Shown one piece after another: positions 23,533-32,171 of a stretch of 64,000 bases of DNA. The DNA is from Cyclobacteriaceae bacterium (GTDB lineage Bacteria > Bacteroidota > Bacteroidia > Cytophagales > Cyclobacteriaceae), in assembly GCA_019694875.1 (NCBI GenBank), contig JAIBBC010000002.1:62001-126000 (forward strand), written 5' to 3'. How positions within the stretch are numbered: the stretch's first letter is position 1; each line of letters starts with the position of its first letter. The notes under the pieces were generated by a model that saw nothing but the letters and a program-made list of their open reading frames with translations, searched no databases and had not been told where the DNA came from. The translations under genes were made by a program, and so were the position numbers.

Positions 23533-24060
23533 ATGAAATTAAGTAAAAGCATTTTCTCATTAATCGTAATAGCGATTGCTTTCATCAGCTTCAGCTGCGA
23601 AAAAGATGAAGCGGGTATGAAGAAGACAATCTTCGTTGATCCTTCGTCCAATGCGGTGTTTAATCTGGACAATCAGGCGCAATTGAACCAATTGGCTAAT
23701 ACCATTATCGGAAAAAGGAAGGACGCTGAGCTTACAAAAGACGCCTCAATTATTGATTTGAGAGATAGCAAAGGTCCTTACAAGGCTTTGTCGATCGAAT
23801 TTAAGATGAGTGGTGATCTGACCAGCATGATTGTTCCAATCAGCGAAGCTGTGGCGGATGACTTGATGAAACTCGGAAAACGGAAAGAGGGCGTAACCTA
23901 CTATGTTACAGACCCCGCAGGCTGCGAAATGACGTGCAAAGTCGTAAACAATTGTTCAAAATGCACTCAGGAAATAATTGAAAAATGCCAAAGCCAGACA
24001 TGTACGTGCAACTCGGTGAGTGGTGGTTGCGAAGGCAGTATAACATTCCCTTCAAATTGA
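23533..24060 (+). CDS. Cys-rich lipoprotein, array member 2
   Basis: 175 residues from ATG 23533. Signal peptide with lipobox SFSC-EKDEAG. It shares with its neighbours the QLNQLANTIIGK and DASIIDLRDSKGPYKALSIEF segments and the eight-cysteine tail with identical spacing (CEMTCKVVNNCSKC, then QEIIEKCQSQTCTC). It is the most diverged member in the middle domain, having a longer ADDLMKLGKRKEGVTYYV stretch. It lies 41 bp after member 1. Confidence 0.75.
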   Translation: MKLSKSIFSLIVIAIAFISFSCEKDEAGMKKTIFVDPSSNAVFNLDNQAQLNQLANTIIGKRKDAELTKDASIIDLRDSKGPYKALSIEFKMSGDLTSMIVPISEAVADDLMKLGKRKEGVTYYVTDPAGCEMTCKVVNNCSKCTQEIIEKCQSQTCTCNSVSGGCEGSITFPSN

Positions 24061-24086
24061 TAAATGAGTCGCAAAATCTTAAGACT

Positions 24087-24617
24087 ATGAATAGGGCAAT
24101 ATTTAAAACCGTATGGATCCTCGTGATCTTGTCAGCGGGAATTCTGGGATGTGACAGCAATGAGGGTTTGAAAAGCAGCGCAAAGGTATTTGTGGACTCA
24201 AAGGATAAGTCAACTTTCAATTTAAGTGATCAGCAAGCGTTAAACAGCCTTGCGAAGATCCTCTCGAAAGAAACTGGTGCATTTGAACTACTCGAAGACG
24301 CCAAGCTTATCGACCTTCGCGACAGCAAAGGCGACTATAAAGCAATTTCCGTGAGGTACCAGGTTGGCAAGATTATAACTAAAATGGTCGTGCCTGTAAA
24401 CGAGGTTACCTTGAGCGCTACAGGTCTAAAGGCTTCGAAGAACGGCAACGAATCTGCATATTATATGCTGGATACCGACGCGTGTGAGATGAAATGCACA
24501 AGCGTTTATCCGTGCTCATCCTGTACACAGGAAATCATTGAGCGGTGTAAAAGTCAGACTTGTTCGTGTAATAACATGAGCGAAGGATGCTCAGCTTCAA
24601 TCATATTCAACGATTAA
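24087..24617 (+). CDS. Cys-rich lipoprotein, array member 3
   Basis: 176 residues from ATG 24087. Signal peptide with lipobox GILGC-DSNEG. The middle domain has ALNSLAKILSKE and DAKLIDLRDSKGDYKAISVRYQ, and the tail CEMKCTSVYPCSSCTQEII then ERCKSQTCSC keeps all eight cysteines. An upstream in-frame extension to 23985 overlaps member 2 and lacks a signal sequence, so it is not used. It lies 26 bp after member 2. Confidence 0.75.
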   Translation: MNRAIFKTVWILVILSAGILGCDSNEGLKSSAKVFVDSKDKSTFNLSDQQALNSLAKILSKETGAFELLEDAKLIDLRDSKGDYKAISVRYQVGKIITKMVVPVNEVTLSATGLKASKNGNESAYYMLDTDACEMKCTSVYPCSSCTQEIIERCKSQTCSCNNMSEGCSASIIFND

Positions 24618-24640
24618 AACGAACACTTATCAAATAACCT

Positions 24641-25177
24641 ATGACTGTTAAGTTTAGATTTATTCCCGTGATAATAGTAGTTTTCGCATTGATGTCAATG
24701 GTCGGCTGTGACCGAGATGATTCGGTTTCTACCTCTGATCTGGGTGCGTTTTTCGACAGCAAATCGAAATCAACTTTTGCTCTTTCCGATGTAAATCAGC
24801 TTAATGCTATAGCTGTAGTGCTGGCAAAAGAGAAGTCCAAAATCAAACTGGTAAGCGATGCAGCTATTGTAGATTTGACGGACACCAAAGGAACCTTCAA
24901 AGCGATATCGGTTCAATATGAAGTCGATGAAAAGACCGTTAAGATGGTTGTCCCCATCATTCAGATGACCGACGATCAAATTCAAGCGATTTCAGGAAAA
25001 TCGGTAAAGGGCCAGACTTATTATATGGTAGACAAGGAGGCTTGCGAGATGAAATGTACAACCGTGAGTCCTTGCAATACGTGTCAGCAGGAGATTATAG
25101 AAAGATGTAAAAGTCAGACTTGTACTTGTGTATCCGGCAACACCGGCTGTAATGCGTCCATTATTTTTAACGATTGA
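24641..25177 (+). CDS. Cys-rich lipoprotein, array member 4
   Basis: 178 residues. Signal peptide with lipobox SMVGC-DRDDS. The family segments QLNAIAVVLAKE, DAAIVDLTDTKGTFKAISVQYE and the eight-cysteine tail (CEMKCTTVSPCNTCQQEII, then ERCKSQTCTC) are present. It is the last gene of the array, 23 bp after member 3, and converges with tniQ, whose 3' end is 55 bp away. All four members end in a short aliphatic strand (SIIF/SVVF/SITF). Confidence 0.75.
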   Translation: MTVKFRFIPVIIVVFALMSMVGCDRDDSVSTSDLGAFFDSKSKSTFALSDVNQLNAIAVVLAKEKSKIKLVSDAAIVDLTDTKGTFKAISVQYEVDEKTVKMVVPIIQMTDDQIQAISGKSVKGQTYYMVDKEACEMKCTTVSPCNTCQQEIIERCKSQTCTCVSGNTGCNASIIFND

Positions 25178-25232
25178 AGTTGATTTTAGAAGCCTGCTAC
25201 GTGTGATATAGCTATTGTGTCAACAGTGCTGC

Positions 25233-26348
25233 TTATTTGTTTTTTCGGGCCATCCTGGCAAGAATAAGATTGTTGTAGGAACTGTGCTTGGGGTAGCCTG
25301 CCAACTGTTTTTTCCATTCCGAGTAGACCAGGTGATTGTTGAATTTCACTTCCTTCCAAAACCAGTAGGGCGCGTCTTCGAAATCTTTCAGGAGATTGGC
25401 ACTCCAGACTTTTGAGGCCCGGGTTAAACGAATGAACCTACTGGGCCAGTCGTCTAAAAGCCACATTGCCTTTTTTAAAATAAGAGTTCGTTCTGCCAAC
25501 GATAACATATCAAAATTACTTGCAAAGCCTCCAACAGACGGAGTGAACTCAATCCCCATTTCTTCACAGACGCCTCTATTCAGTCTTTCAAAAACTGCCA
25601 CCTTGCTGCACAGAAGTTTTACTATTTGCCTTAACGCTGAGAAGAAAAGATGGGAGTATTGACACTGGTACTCGGAACAATATCCCGAGTCAAGAAATTG
25701 GTAAAGCTTCTCCTGCATTTTTAACAGCGCGGCCGGAGCCCGAACTACCGGTGCTGTACGCAGATCACTAAGACATTTATAGCAGGTGGTCAACGGGAAG
25801 TATGGTATTTGTTCACGCCGACCGAGCTCAATCCGATGGAAGTTTACCGGAGATGAACAGGCATGGCACTTCTCATGCAGGTAGCATTTGCATCGCGGGC
25901 AAACTACGGATAGTGATAGTCTCCATTTTCTGCGATAGTAAGGCTCTGCTTTATCGGCTTTTAAGCATTTCGGGCAATACAGGAGTGCGCATCTTTTCCG
26001 AACCCGGTGAGCGATTTGAAGGGGCATAATCCATTCTGTGTTCGTGTGTGTTCTGCAATGATCGAACAGATAGGTCTCGTAGCTAACTAACGTGCTCTCT
26101 TTTACACGCTCGACTGGCGTCAGCGTTTTTTGTGACAAAATTTTTAGCACGGAATCCGGAACGCACCTGTCAAAATCGCGATTCCAAACCTGGACACCGC
26201 GAAAGTTTACATTGCAAAATGTGTGCACTTTCAGCAAATGGCTATACGATAGCCTGGTTATCCAGCTCGTCAGTAGTTCATCCGGCTTGAGTTTGACTAC
26301 CAGCGGCCAGGGAGCTGATTCGAAATCATCATAAGGATTGAACAGCAT
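25233..26348 (-). CDS. tniQ: TniQ/TnsD-family target-site selector (element B)
   Basis: 371 residues. The N-terminal TniQ motif (LKPDELLTSWITRLSYSHLL, residues 20-39) is followed by a zinc-finger region with C125-x2-C128 (LYCPKC) and C150, C153, C155, C161, C164 (VVCPRCKCYLHEKCHAC). A helical C-terminal region follows. TniQ/TnsD proteins recognise the target DNA and recruit TnsC. This one is intermediate in size between TniQ and Tn7 TnsD (about 508 residues), and its C-terminal half could hold DNA-binding domains that read comM. It is the last gene of the right-end operon, 14 bp after tnsC. Confidence 0.9.
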   Translation of the reverse strand: MLFNPYDDFESAPWPLVVKLKPDELLTSWITRLSYSHLLKVHTFCNVNFRGVQVWNRDFDRCVPDSVLKILSQKTLTPVERVKESTLVSYETYLFDHCRTHTNTEWIMPLQIAHRVRKRCALLYCPKCLKADKAEPYYRRKWRLSLSVVCPRCKCYLHEKCHACSSPVNFHRIELGRREQIPYFPLTTCYKCLSDLRTAPVVRAPAALLKMQEKLYQFLDSGYCSEYQCQYSHLFFSALRQIVKLLCSKVAVFERLNRGVCEEMGIEFTPSVGGFASNFDMLSLAERTLILKKAMWLLDDWPSRFIRLTRASKVWSANLLKDFEDAPYWFWKEVKFNNHLVYSEWKKQLAGYPKHSSYNNLILARMARKNK

Positions 26349-26362
26349 CGCAGGCGAAGTAA

Positions 26363-27253
26363 CTAAATTTCCATCCGTTGCTCTTTATCGATATCCTCTG
26401 GTGTTTTCCATTTCACCTCATTAAGGGTTTTTAGGCTGATGCTTTCTGTACCATTCGAAATGGCATGGCGAGCGCATAACTTCAGCAAGGATGAAATTTG
26501 CCCGATGGTTCGGTCGGTCATCGTGAGTATTTTGAGAGCGATTTTTTCGTCGGTAAGCTCGGAAGGCTTTTGCAAAGGCAGAAGTTTTTCAAAACTCGCC
26601 AGCAGGCTCAGGTATTCATCGTCCTCGTCCATTTTCCATTTTGACAGAACATACGGTGTGAACCGGCTCGCCAGCTGCGGATCGGTTTGAATCGCTCTAA
26701 AGGCCTCTTTCGTCCCGGCCCCCACAAGAGAAATCCCAAGCTTGTTTGATAGTACCTTCAGCATATTCAGCAACTGGCGTTGTTTAGTGCTGTTGCCGGC
26801 CAACAGATGGTGAAACTCGTCGATCATTAAAATTTTAACGTTAAGCGAACGAAGCGACGTTAGGACAAGTTGAGCCCGGCGATCCGGCCGGTCAGATATC
26901 TTATAGGGTGCTCCTACTGCATCAAGAATTTCAATATAAAAGTCTTTTTCACTTGGAGAAGCGGGCATTTGAACATAAAGTATTGGAAGTTTCACAAGGT
27001 CATCTTCCTTTGAAACGAAAGCTTTATTGCGCCTTAGGAAATGATTAAGGATATGCGACTTCCCATTGTTTCCGGCACCAACAATTAGCATCCCCGGCAT
27101 CCGGTGTGAAGGTGGGTGATCCAGAAGCTCTTGCAATCCATCAAGGATGTTAACAGCTTGGGTGTAACCTATCCACATATTATTCATGTAAGCGACCCGT
27201 TCCTTGAGCGGGAGTGCACTTACTGCTTTGGCTTTCTCAGTCAGGTGAGTCAT
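26363..27253 (-). CDS. tnsC: TnsC-like transposition ATPase (element B)
   Basis: 296 residues from the ATG at 27253, which overlaps the end of tnsB by 17 bp, the same coupling as in element A. An alternative start at 27337 lies deep in tnsB and is not favoured. Walker A is GAGNNGKS (59-66) and Walker B is ILMIDEFHH (141-149). The RMPGMLIVG lead-in and the TMTDRTIGQISSLLKL C-terminal motif match TniB/TnsC. It is the ATPase linking TniQ to the TnsAB transposase and probably mediates target immunity against its own TnsB. Confidence 0.92.
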   Translation of the reverse strand: MTHLTEKAKAVSALPLKERVAYMNNMWIGYTQAVNILDGLQELLDHPPSHRMPGMLIVGAGNNGKSHILNHFLRRNKAFVSKEDDLVKLPILYVQMPASPSEKDFYIEILDAVGAPYKISDRPDRRAQLVLTSLRSLNVKILMIDEFHHLLAGNSTKQRQLLNMLKVLSNKLGISLVGAGTKEAFRAIQTDPQLASRFTPYVLSKWKMDEDDEYLSLLASFEKLLPLQKPSELTDEKIALKILTMTDRTIGQISSLLKLCARHAISNGTESISLKTLNEVKWKTPEDIDKEQRMEI

Positions 27254-29153
27254 AGGAAAGGTCGGTAAACACTTTGATCTCCTTACGTTTCTTTTCAGTT
27301 TTCGGTGAAGTGTCGGCATCGGCTTCAGCTTCAGCAACCGGGTTTGCGACTATCTGCTCAGGAGTGATGACTTTGGTTTCACGCTTCATCTTTTGTTCCC
27401 GGGCCTGTTTCAACCGTGCTTTTTTCGTCTCCTTTTGAGCTTTATCCACGATCGCCCTCATTTCTCGAATACCTGCGAAAATGTCCTCTTCACTGATATT
27501 CTTTTTCTTTTCCAGACGAAGTTTGGTGACAATTTCACGGTATTCCCAAATGCTCATAGTCGGCCCGGTAATGTCCCGGTAGGGGATTGTGAAGTACTGT
27601 TTTGACTGCGGATCGAGAAAATAAATTTTGCTAATGTCCCGGGGGTCGCGCTTAACAATGAATTTCTGCTTTGCCCGAAGCTTACCGGATTCCTTGTCAA
27701 CGGCGTTTACGAACGTGCTTAACACATCGGCGTAGTAGTTAATCCGATCCCATTTGATCCCATAATCCTGTACTGTCCTTTCCTCGTAGGGCATGAAATT
27801 CAAGCGTACTCTGGACTCATCGGTAATTCTGGGCGGCAGGCCAGTACCGGGCTGCCCGTTAGCACCAAAAATGCCTTCTTCAAATTTTTTCAATGGAGAG
27901 TCGCCAATGCCCTCATGAAATCTTTTGGCGTAAACTTTGGTAATATAAGTTACAAGCCATTGCTCGAGTTCACGAAGTGTCATGCAGGCACGACCCTCGG
28001 AGTCGTAGTATTGTCTGTCCTTTTTATTAGCAACCCATTTTCCCGGAAGTTGATTAATATCCGTTTTAAACGTGCCCATCATCCGTTCAATGTGTCCCCC
28101 GTACTCCGGCGTTTTGACCTTTCTAAACTTGAGTTGAATGCCGTACTCTTTGCACGCCAATTTGAGCATCTTCCCTCGAAATTCTTTTGCATTGTCCGCG
28201 TGAATGATTTTCATCACCCCCCAACATGGCCATTCTGTAGCGACGTCAAGCATGATCAGGCTTGCCTCTTTTGGTAAGATTGCATGCACCAAACAGAGTC
28301 CGGTCCCCGTATTCCCCGGGGTATCAAGGGAGGTGTAGTACCCGATCGGCAGTCTGCTATATACATCGAATGCAAGGGTGAGCCATGGCCGCCCCAAGTG
28401 TCTGCGGTAGATCTCGTCGACGAGTTGGATGTTTAAAAGTGCATGGTCAATTTGCACGATTTCCAAGGGATAGCTGGCGACAAGATGACCTTCCGTAGCA
28501 CCATGCTGTTGTTGCGCGGCCCGAAGTCCTTTTTTACCCTTCAGTTTTTCAAAATCTGTCAGGGCCGCTATTCGGTTCCTGATTGTATTTTTAGAGGGAA
28601 CCGGCAAGCCTGCTTTCCGGCACAGGTCTCTCACTTGGCCACAGGTCATTTCCTGGTTCTGATCTTCTTTGAAGTAAAAATCAGTAATTGCATTGCTTAT
28701 AATTTCATCGACCTCAGGGCTAAGTCTGCTTTTGCCTTTGCCGCCCCGGCCTTCTTCATCTGCCAGGGAAGACATCAGCCCGGTGGATTCAAACCGAGCG
28801 ATCCAGTTATAGATAGTTGCCAGGTGAACTTTCTTATTTTCTGCAATCTCTTTGGCCTTGGCGCCATCGCCTCTGAATTCCTTTAGAAGCGGTTCAATTG
28901 CATCATACCGTTCCTCAGCGATTTGCTGCTGTTTTTCTGAAAGTGATTCCCATGCGCGGGTCTCCGGGTCAGGATTGGCGTCTGCCGCCTTCGGCTCCTG
29001 GTAGAGACTGAGTTTTTCAATCAAGAGTTTTTCCGGAAGTTGAGTTGTTGCGTTAGTAGCAAGAATGTACTTAAAGTCCAACTGTCTGGAAATTACATAC
29101 TTCTGTCCCATGTAAGAGACTCGGACGCCTTTTCTAAATTCAATTTTATTCAT
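27237..29153 (-). CDS. tnsB: TnsB-like DDE transposase (element B)
   Basis: 638 residues from the ATG at 29153, 10 bp after the tnsA stop; a longer frame to 29222 overlaps tnsA and is not used. The catalytic residues are D236 (VQIDHALLN), D320 (IHADNAKEF) and E356 (YGGHIERMMGT), again D-D(35)E. The N-terminal HTH is ATIYNWIARFES (112-123). The C-terminal 80 residues are charged and end beside the tnsC start. The domain layout equals that of element A TnsB, with moderate divergence. It should bind the TTCGAAAA-containing ends of element B. Confidence 0.93.
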   Translation of the reverse strand: MNKIEFRKGVRVSYMGQKYVISRQLDFKYILATNATTQLPEKLLIEKLSLYQEPKAADANPDPETRAWESLSEKQQQIAEERYDAIEPLLKEFRGDGAKAKEIAENKKVHLATIYNWIARFESTGLMSSLADEEGRGGKGKSRLSPEVDEIISNAITDFYFKEDQNQEMTCGQVRDLCRKAGLPVPSKNTIRNRIAALTDFEKLKGKKGLRAAQQQHGATEGHLVASYPLEIVQIDHALLNIQLVDEIYRRHLGRPWLTLAFDVYSRLPIGYYTSLDTPGNTGTGLCLVHAILPKEASLIMLDVATEWPCWGVMKIIHADNAKEFRGKMLKLACKEYGIQLKFRKVKTPEYGGHIERMMGTFKTDINQLPGKWVANKKDRQYYDSEGRACMTLRELEQWLVTYITKVYAKRFHEGIGDSPLKKFEEGIFGANGQPGTGLPPRITDESRVRLNFMPYEERTVQDYGIKWDRINYYADVLSTFVNAVDKESGKLRAKQKFIVKRDPRDISKIYFLDPQSKQYFTIPYRDITGPTMSIWEYREIVTKLRLEKKKNISEEDIFAGIREMRAIVDKAQKETKKARLKQAREQKMKRETKVITPEQIVANPVAEAEADADTSPKTEKKRKEIKVFTDLSYDSPD

Positions 29154-29163
29154 ACTCAAAAAC

Positions 29164-29910
29164 TTAATCGTACATCGAAGCGGTCTTGTGCCATAGGATT
29201 GACTGCATATTGATTTTTTCATTCAGGTTACACCCGATGAAGCCGTGTGCCAAAAGGCACCACAGCGTGTATAGAAGTTGTGCCCGGCGAACAGTGTTTG
29301 AAGTGGCTGCTGCAATTATCTCCCAGGGCGTCGCTTCTTTTAATTTTTCCAAAGTCTCCATTACTGTGGCGACAAGACCTTCTTCAGTTTCCGTTTCATA
29401 CTTGTACCGAAGAAAGAACTTAACGTTTTCCAGATAGGGTGTCCTGATTTCGTTCTCTGTCATGATCAAAAAGCGCCACTGTTTTTCCTCGGCGAATTTT
29501 TTGGCGGCAGCAAACTTGTACTCTAAAACTCTCGCGTCACTTTCGAGTTTCCGGATTGGCTTCACTTCAAAAAGGGTTGGAGGAAAATGCTTACCCGGTG
29601 ACACATGCGGGTTGTAGTATGCCAGAAAGTCGGGCGTGTACTCATGTTGTTTACCATCTTCACCGATGTACGGTATCTTCAGGGGCTGCTCAATGAAGTA
29701 CTCGACATTTTTGTCAAATTCCAGAATCTGGGCGAAGTCAGCCTCAATACCAGACTCATATGACACCATCCTTCCGGACTTTGCGCTAGGTATTTCTCCC
29801 GTCTGAGACACAGCGTTATTTATGACCTTTCGGACGGGTTTTTTAATGTAGTCGTATATACTCTTGGGATTTTCCAAATCCTTCGACTTTTTTATTGGTA
29901 TTCTTCTCAT
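29164..29910 (-). CDS. tnsA: TnsA-like endonuclease (element B)
   Basis: 248 residues. The nuclease positions are the acids of YESGIEADFAQILEF (51-65), D94 (TPDFLAYYN) and E115-V-K117 (LFEVK), identical in number to element A TnsA. The C-terminal winged-helix part includes LYTLWCLLAHGFIGCNL. It starts 60 bp from the right terminus behind the shared CCATTATAAAATGAGAA leader. Presence of TnsA predicts cut-and-paste rather than replicative transposition. Confidence 0.92.
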   Translation of the reverse strand: MRRIPIKKSKDLENPKSIYDYIKKPVRKVINNAVSQTGEIPSAKSGRMVSYESGIEADFAQILEFDKNVEYFIEQPLKIPYIGEDGKQHEYTPDFLAYYNPHVSPGKHFPPTLFEVKPIRKLESDARVLEYKFAAAKKFAEEKQWRFLIMTENEIRTPYLENVKFFLRYKYETETEEGLVATVMETLEKLKEATPWEIIAAATSNTVRRAQLLYTLWCLLAHGFIGCNLNEKINMQSILWHKTASMYD

Positions 29911-29970
29911 TTTATAATGGAATTAGGTGCCTGATTATTGTTGTTTTTCGAATTTTATTTTGGAATTGAC
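29911..29970 (-). repeat. Right end of element B with terminal repeat
   Basis: Read inward on the minus strand the end is TGTCAATTCCAAAATA (first base shared with the AGGTA duplication), then TTCGAAAAAC at 29952-29943. It pairs with the left end at 4692. The tnsA leader occupies the inner 20 bp. Confidence 0.85.
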
Positions 29971-30649
29971 AGGTAATCCGCAGCCGGGAGAAATTTCGCT
30001 TGCGCACAACGGAGTTTTGTTTTTGGATGAATTGCCTGAATTCAAGCGTACGGTGTTGGAAGTGATGCGCCAGCCGATGGAAGAACGGAAAGTCACCATT
30101 TCGCGTGCAAAAATTTCGATTGACTATCCTGCCAACTTTATGCTGGTAGCCAGCATGAATCCGTGCCCGTGCGGGTATTACAATCACCCCGAAAAAGAAT
30201 GTGTGTGCGGTCCGGGTGTGGTGCAACGGTACTTAAGCAAGATCAGCGGGCCCTTGCTCGACCGGATTGATCTGCATGTGGAAGTTGTTCCGGTGAGCTT
30301 TGATGAGATGACTGCGAATCGCAAAACAGAAAGCAGTGCAGAAATCCGCGAACGCGTGGTGAAAGCCCGCGAGAAGCAGTCGGAACGTTTTAAAACCCGC
30401 GATACCATTTACTGTAACGCCATGATGCCTTCCAACATGGTGAAAGAAATCTGCGAGATCAATGAGAATGGCCGGGCGTTGTTGAAGACCGCCATGGAAC
30501 GACTTGGCTTGTCTGCACGCGCCTACGACCGCATCCTGAAAGTTTCCCGAACCATTGCCGACCTGGCCGGATCGGAGGAAATTAAAACGGAACATCTGGC
30601 GGAAGCCATTCAATACCGCAGCCTCGACAGAGACGGGTGGGCGGGGTGA
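29971..30649 (+). pseudogene. comM: comM/yifB, 3' fragment
   Basis: The right part of the interrupted gene reads [23 protein letters not shown] (Walker B), [14 protein letters not shown], then [17 protein letters not shown], the conserved cysteine cluster, and continues to the natural C-terminus ([17 protein letters not shown]). With the 4081-4691 piece it would give about 427 of an expected 510 or so residues. The first five bases AGGTA are the duplicated target. The stop codon is 3 bp from the convergent stop of the next gene. Confidence 0.95.
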
Positions 30650-30652
30650 ATT

Positions 30653-31459
30653 TTAGGGTGCTTTCGAGCCTAGCTTTACTACATTATTGGTTTTCAAAGG
30701 CATTTTCTGGGCCTTCGCAAGCGAGTCCAGCCTGACTTGAAGCTTTTTACTCATAATGTGAATTGATGCAAGATCATTTTGTAGATTGTGCAAATCTGTT
30801 TGAAGTAATATAAATATTATAGAATCCTTCACTGTACCTTTGGATTCTGTTTCAAAAAGTCGTTGGTCAACAAGAAGTTGTTTTTCTTGCATATAACTTT
30901 GAATGGCTATGCCTGCAAAGCCAATTAAGATTGTAGCAACTGCAACGACAAGTGTTAATCTATTTGCTCTGTTCGCTTGGTTTAGAATTTGATTATGTCT
31001 GATTTCTTCGGCAGTTTGAAAGTTGTTCTCAGCTAAATTCTTTAAAGGTTCTGTAACCTTAAAAAAATAGTCCCTTCTCCATTTTAGAAACTCACCTAAA
31101 TAGTTTGATTTTTCGTGCAAAAGAAAGGTTAACTTCTGTTCAGACCATGTGTCACCAAAAGTAAAGGATACTGTAGCATTGAAATCATCAAGATTAGTTG
31201 ATACTGGGGGATACATTCGTAAAAGTTTTTCTTCATCCAGATAAATAAGTAGTTCAATAAGATTAACCATTTCATCCCTTGCTGCTTCTACGGGAATTTC
31301 ACTTGAGTAGAATTCAAACCTTTGCCTTTTGTCAGGGTCAATAGTGATGTGGAATTTACCCTTCTCCAACAGATCGCTAGAAAGCATCCCCGTAATGCCA
31401 GCACCATTAATCAAGTGAGTGCTGATAATCTTTTTTTCGTAATCACTGAATTGTCTCAT
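30653..31459 (-). CDS. Hypothetical membrane protein with coiled-coil tail
   Basis: 268 residues, not recognised. One transmembrane helix (LTLVVAVATILIGFAGIAI, about 170-190) is followed by a predicted coiled coil (QTDLHNLQNDLASIHIMSKK onward) to the C-terminus. The N-terminal 165 residues look soluble and cytoplasmic, with a helical start (YEKKIISTHLINGAG) and charged segments. It converges with the comM remnant. Its neighbour on the other side is divergently transcribed. Confidence 0.65.
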   Translation of the reverse strand: MRQFSDYEKKIISTHLINGAGITGMLSSDLLEKGKFHITIDPDKRQRFEFYSSEIPVEAARDEMVNLIELLIYLDEEKLLRMYPPVSTNLDDFNATVSFTFGDTWSEQKLTFLLHEKSNYLGEFLKWRRDYFFKVTEPLKNLAENNFQTAEEIRHNQILNQANRANRLTLVVAVATILIGFAGIAIQSYMQEKQLLVDQRLFETESKGTVKDSIIFILLQTDLHNLQNDLASIHIMSKKLQVRLDSLAKAQKMPLKTNNVVKLGSKAP

Positions 31460-31611
31460 ATAGGGGATAATGATATGATGAATTTAAACAAAAAGAACGG
31501 CAAATAACTATATTGGAGTTTTTTCATTTACTATTCAGTAGCCGTCAAAGCCTGTTTTTTGACGATCTGTAATTGTGTAAAAATTCCGTTCTTTACCCGA
31601 AATTGCCGGGC

Positions 31612-32160
31612 ATGAGATCATTTCGTTTACAATCACTGTTAATCGTTGTTGTGATGTCATTTCTTGCTTCCTGTGGAGGGGATGATGACGACAAGAAAAC
31701 TTCCAACGCCACCTACTACATCGAATTCAAAATGAATGGCGGTGAAACTATTCGGTTTGAAGCAGAAGACCCCGGCTACCAGGCATGCGGAAGTTGTGCG
31801 TGTTCAACACTTCCCCCGACTGCGCTGGAAGGAGCTGGTCTTTATGTTTGTAATGAATCTGAAGACTTTTCGGCAAGCGATATCGAGAACCTTGAAAATT
31901 CATCGCTCGTGTTTACTGCGAACGACTTCCCGAATGCTCTTTTCGCGTTCGGTAAGAACGGGGTTAATTATTCATCCGATTATGCACCGGATCAGGTTGG
32001 TTCCTTTACCGTTACGAAAGTTGTTTCCGATGGTGATTTTTTTGGTTCGGCCCAGTATAAAGTAACCGGAACGTTTGAATGTATCGTAAGAGCCGATGGT
32101 GATGATACCGACATCGCGATCACCGAAGGCAAGTTTATTGTAAGGTTTTCAGAGAATTGA
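31612..32160 (+). CDS. Hypothetical lipoprotein
   Basis: 182 residues from ATG 31612. The signal peptide ends in the lipobox FLASC-GGDDDDKK, a classic Bacteroidota surface-lipoprotein start with an acidic tract. The mature part is beta-rich (TYYIEFKMNGGETIRFEAED) with a CGSCAC cysteine cluster near residue 60 and another cysteine at LYVC. The family was not identified. The next gene, a membrane-bound LuxR-type regulator, starts 11 bp later. Confidence 0.7.
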   Translation: MRSFRLQSLLIVVVMSFLASCGGDDDDKKTSNATYYIEFKMNGGETIRFEAEDPGYQACGSCACSTLPPTALEGAGLYVCNESEDFSASDIENLENSSLVFTANDFPNALFAFGKNGVNYSSDYAPDQVGSFTVTKVVSDGDFFGSAQYKVTGTFECIVRADGDDTDIAITEGKFIVRFSEN

Positions 32161-32171
32161 TTTTTGCTTCC

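Larger units (their letters stand above)
4692..29970. mobile_element. Tn7-like element B, complete (about 25.3 kb)
   Basis: The left end TGTCAATTCCAGAAAATA at 4692 and the right end, read inward from 29970/29971 as TGTCAATTCCAAAATA, form inverted repeats. The comM sequence is continuous across them once one copy of AGGTA (4687-4691 and 29971-29975) is removed. A 5-bp duplication is the Tn7-family signature. With TGT/ACA termini at both ends the duplication would be only 4 bp (GGTA), because the last A is shared; the 5-bp reading is preferred. The transposition genes tnsA-tnsB-tnsC-tniQ occupy the right 4.7 kb and a TnsE-like gene lies near the left end. About 20 kb of cargo lies between, including the ubiquitin-like operon and a restriction-modification enzyme. 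No cas genes are present. Confidence 0.93.

Noticed and set aside
23985-24086. N-terminal extension of lipoprotein 3
   Set aside because: It overlaps lipoprotein 2 in another frame and would bury the lipoprotein signal.
4692-29970. CRISPR-associated transposon
   Set aside because: No cas genes and no CRISPR repeats; TniQ, tnsABC and a TnsE-like gene suggest protein-guided targeting.
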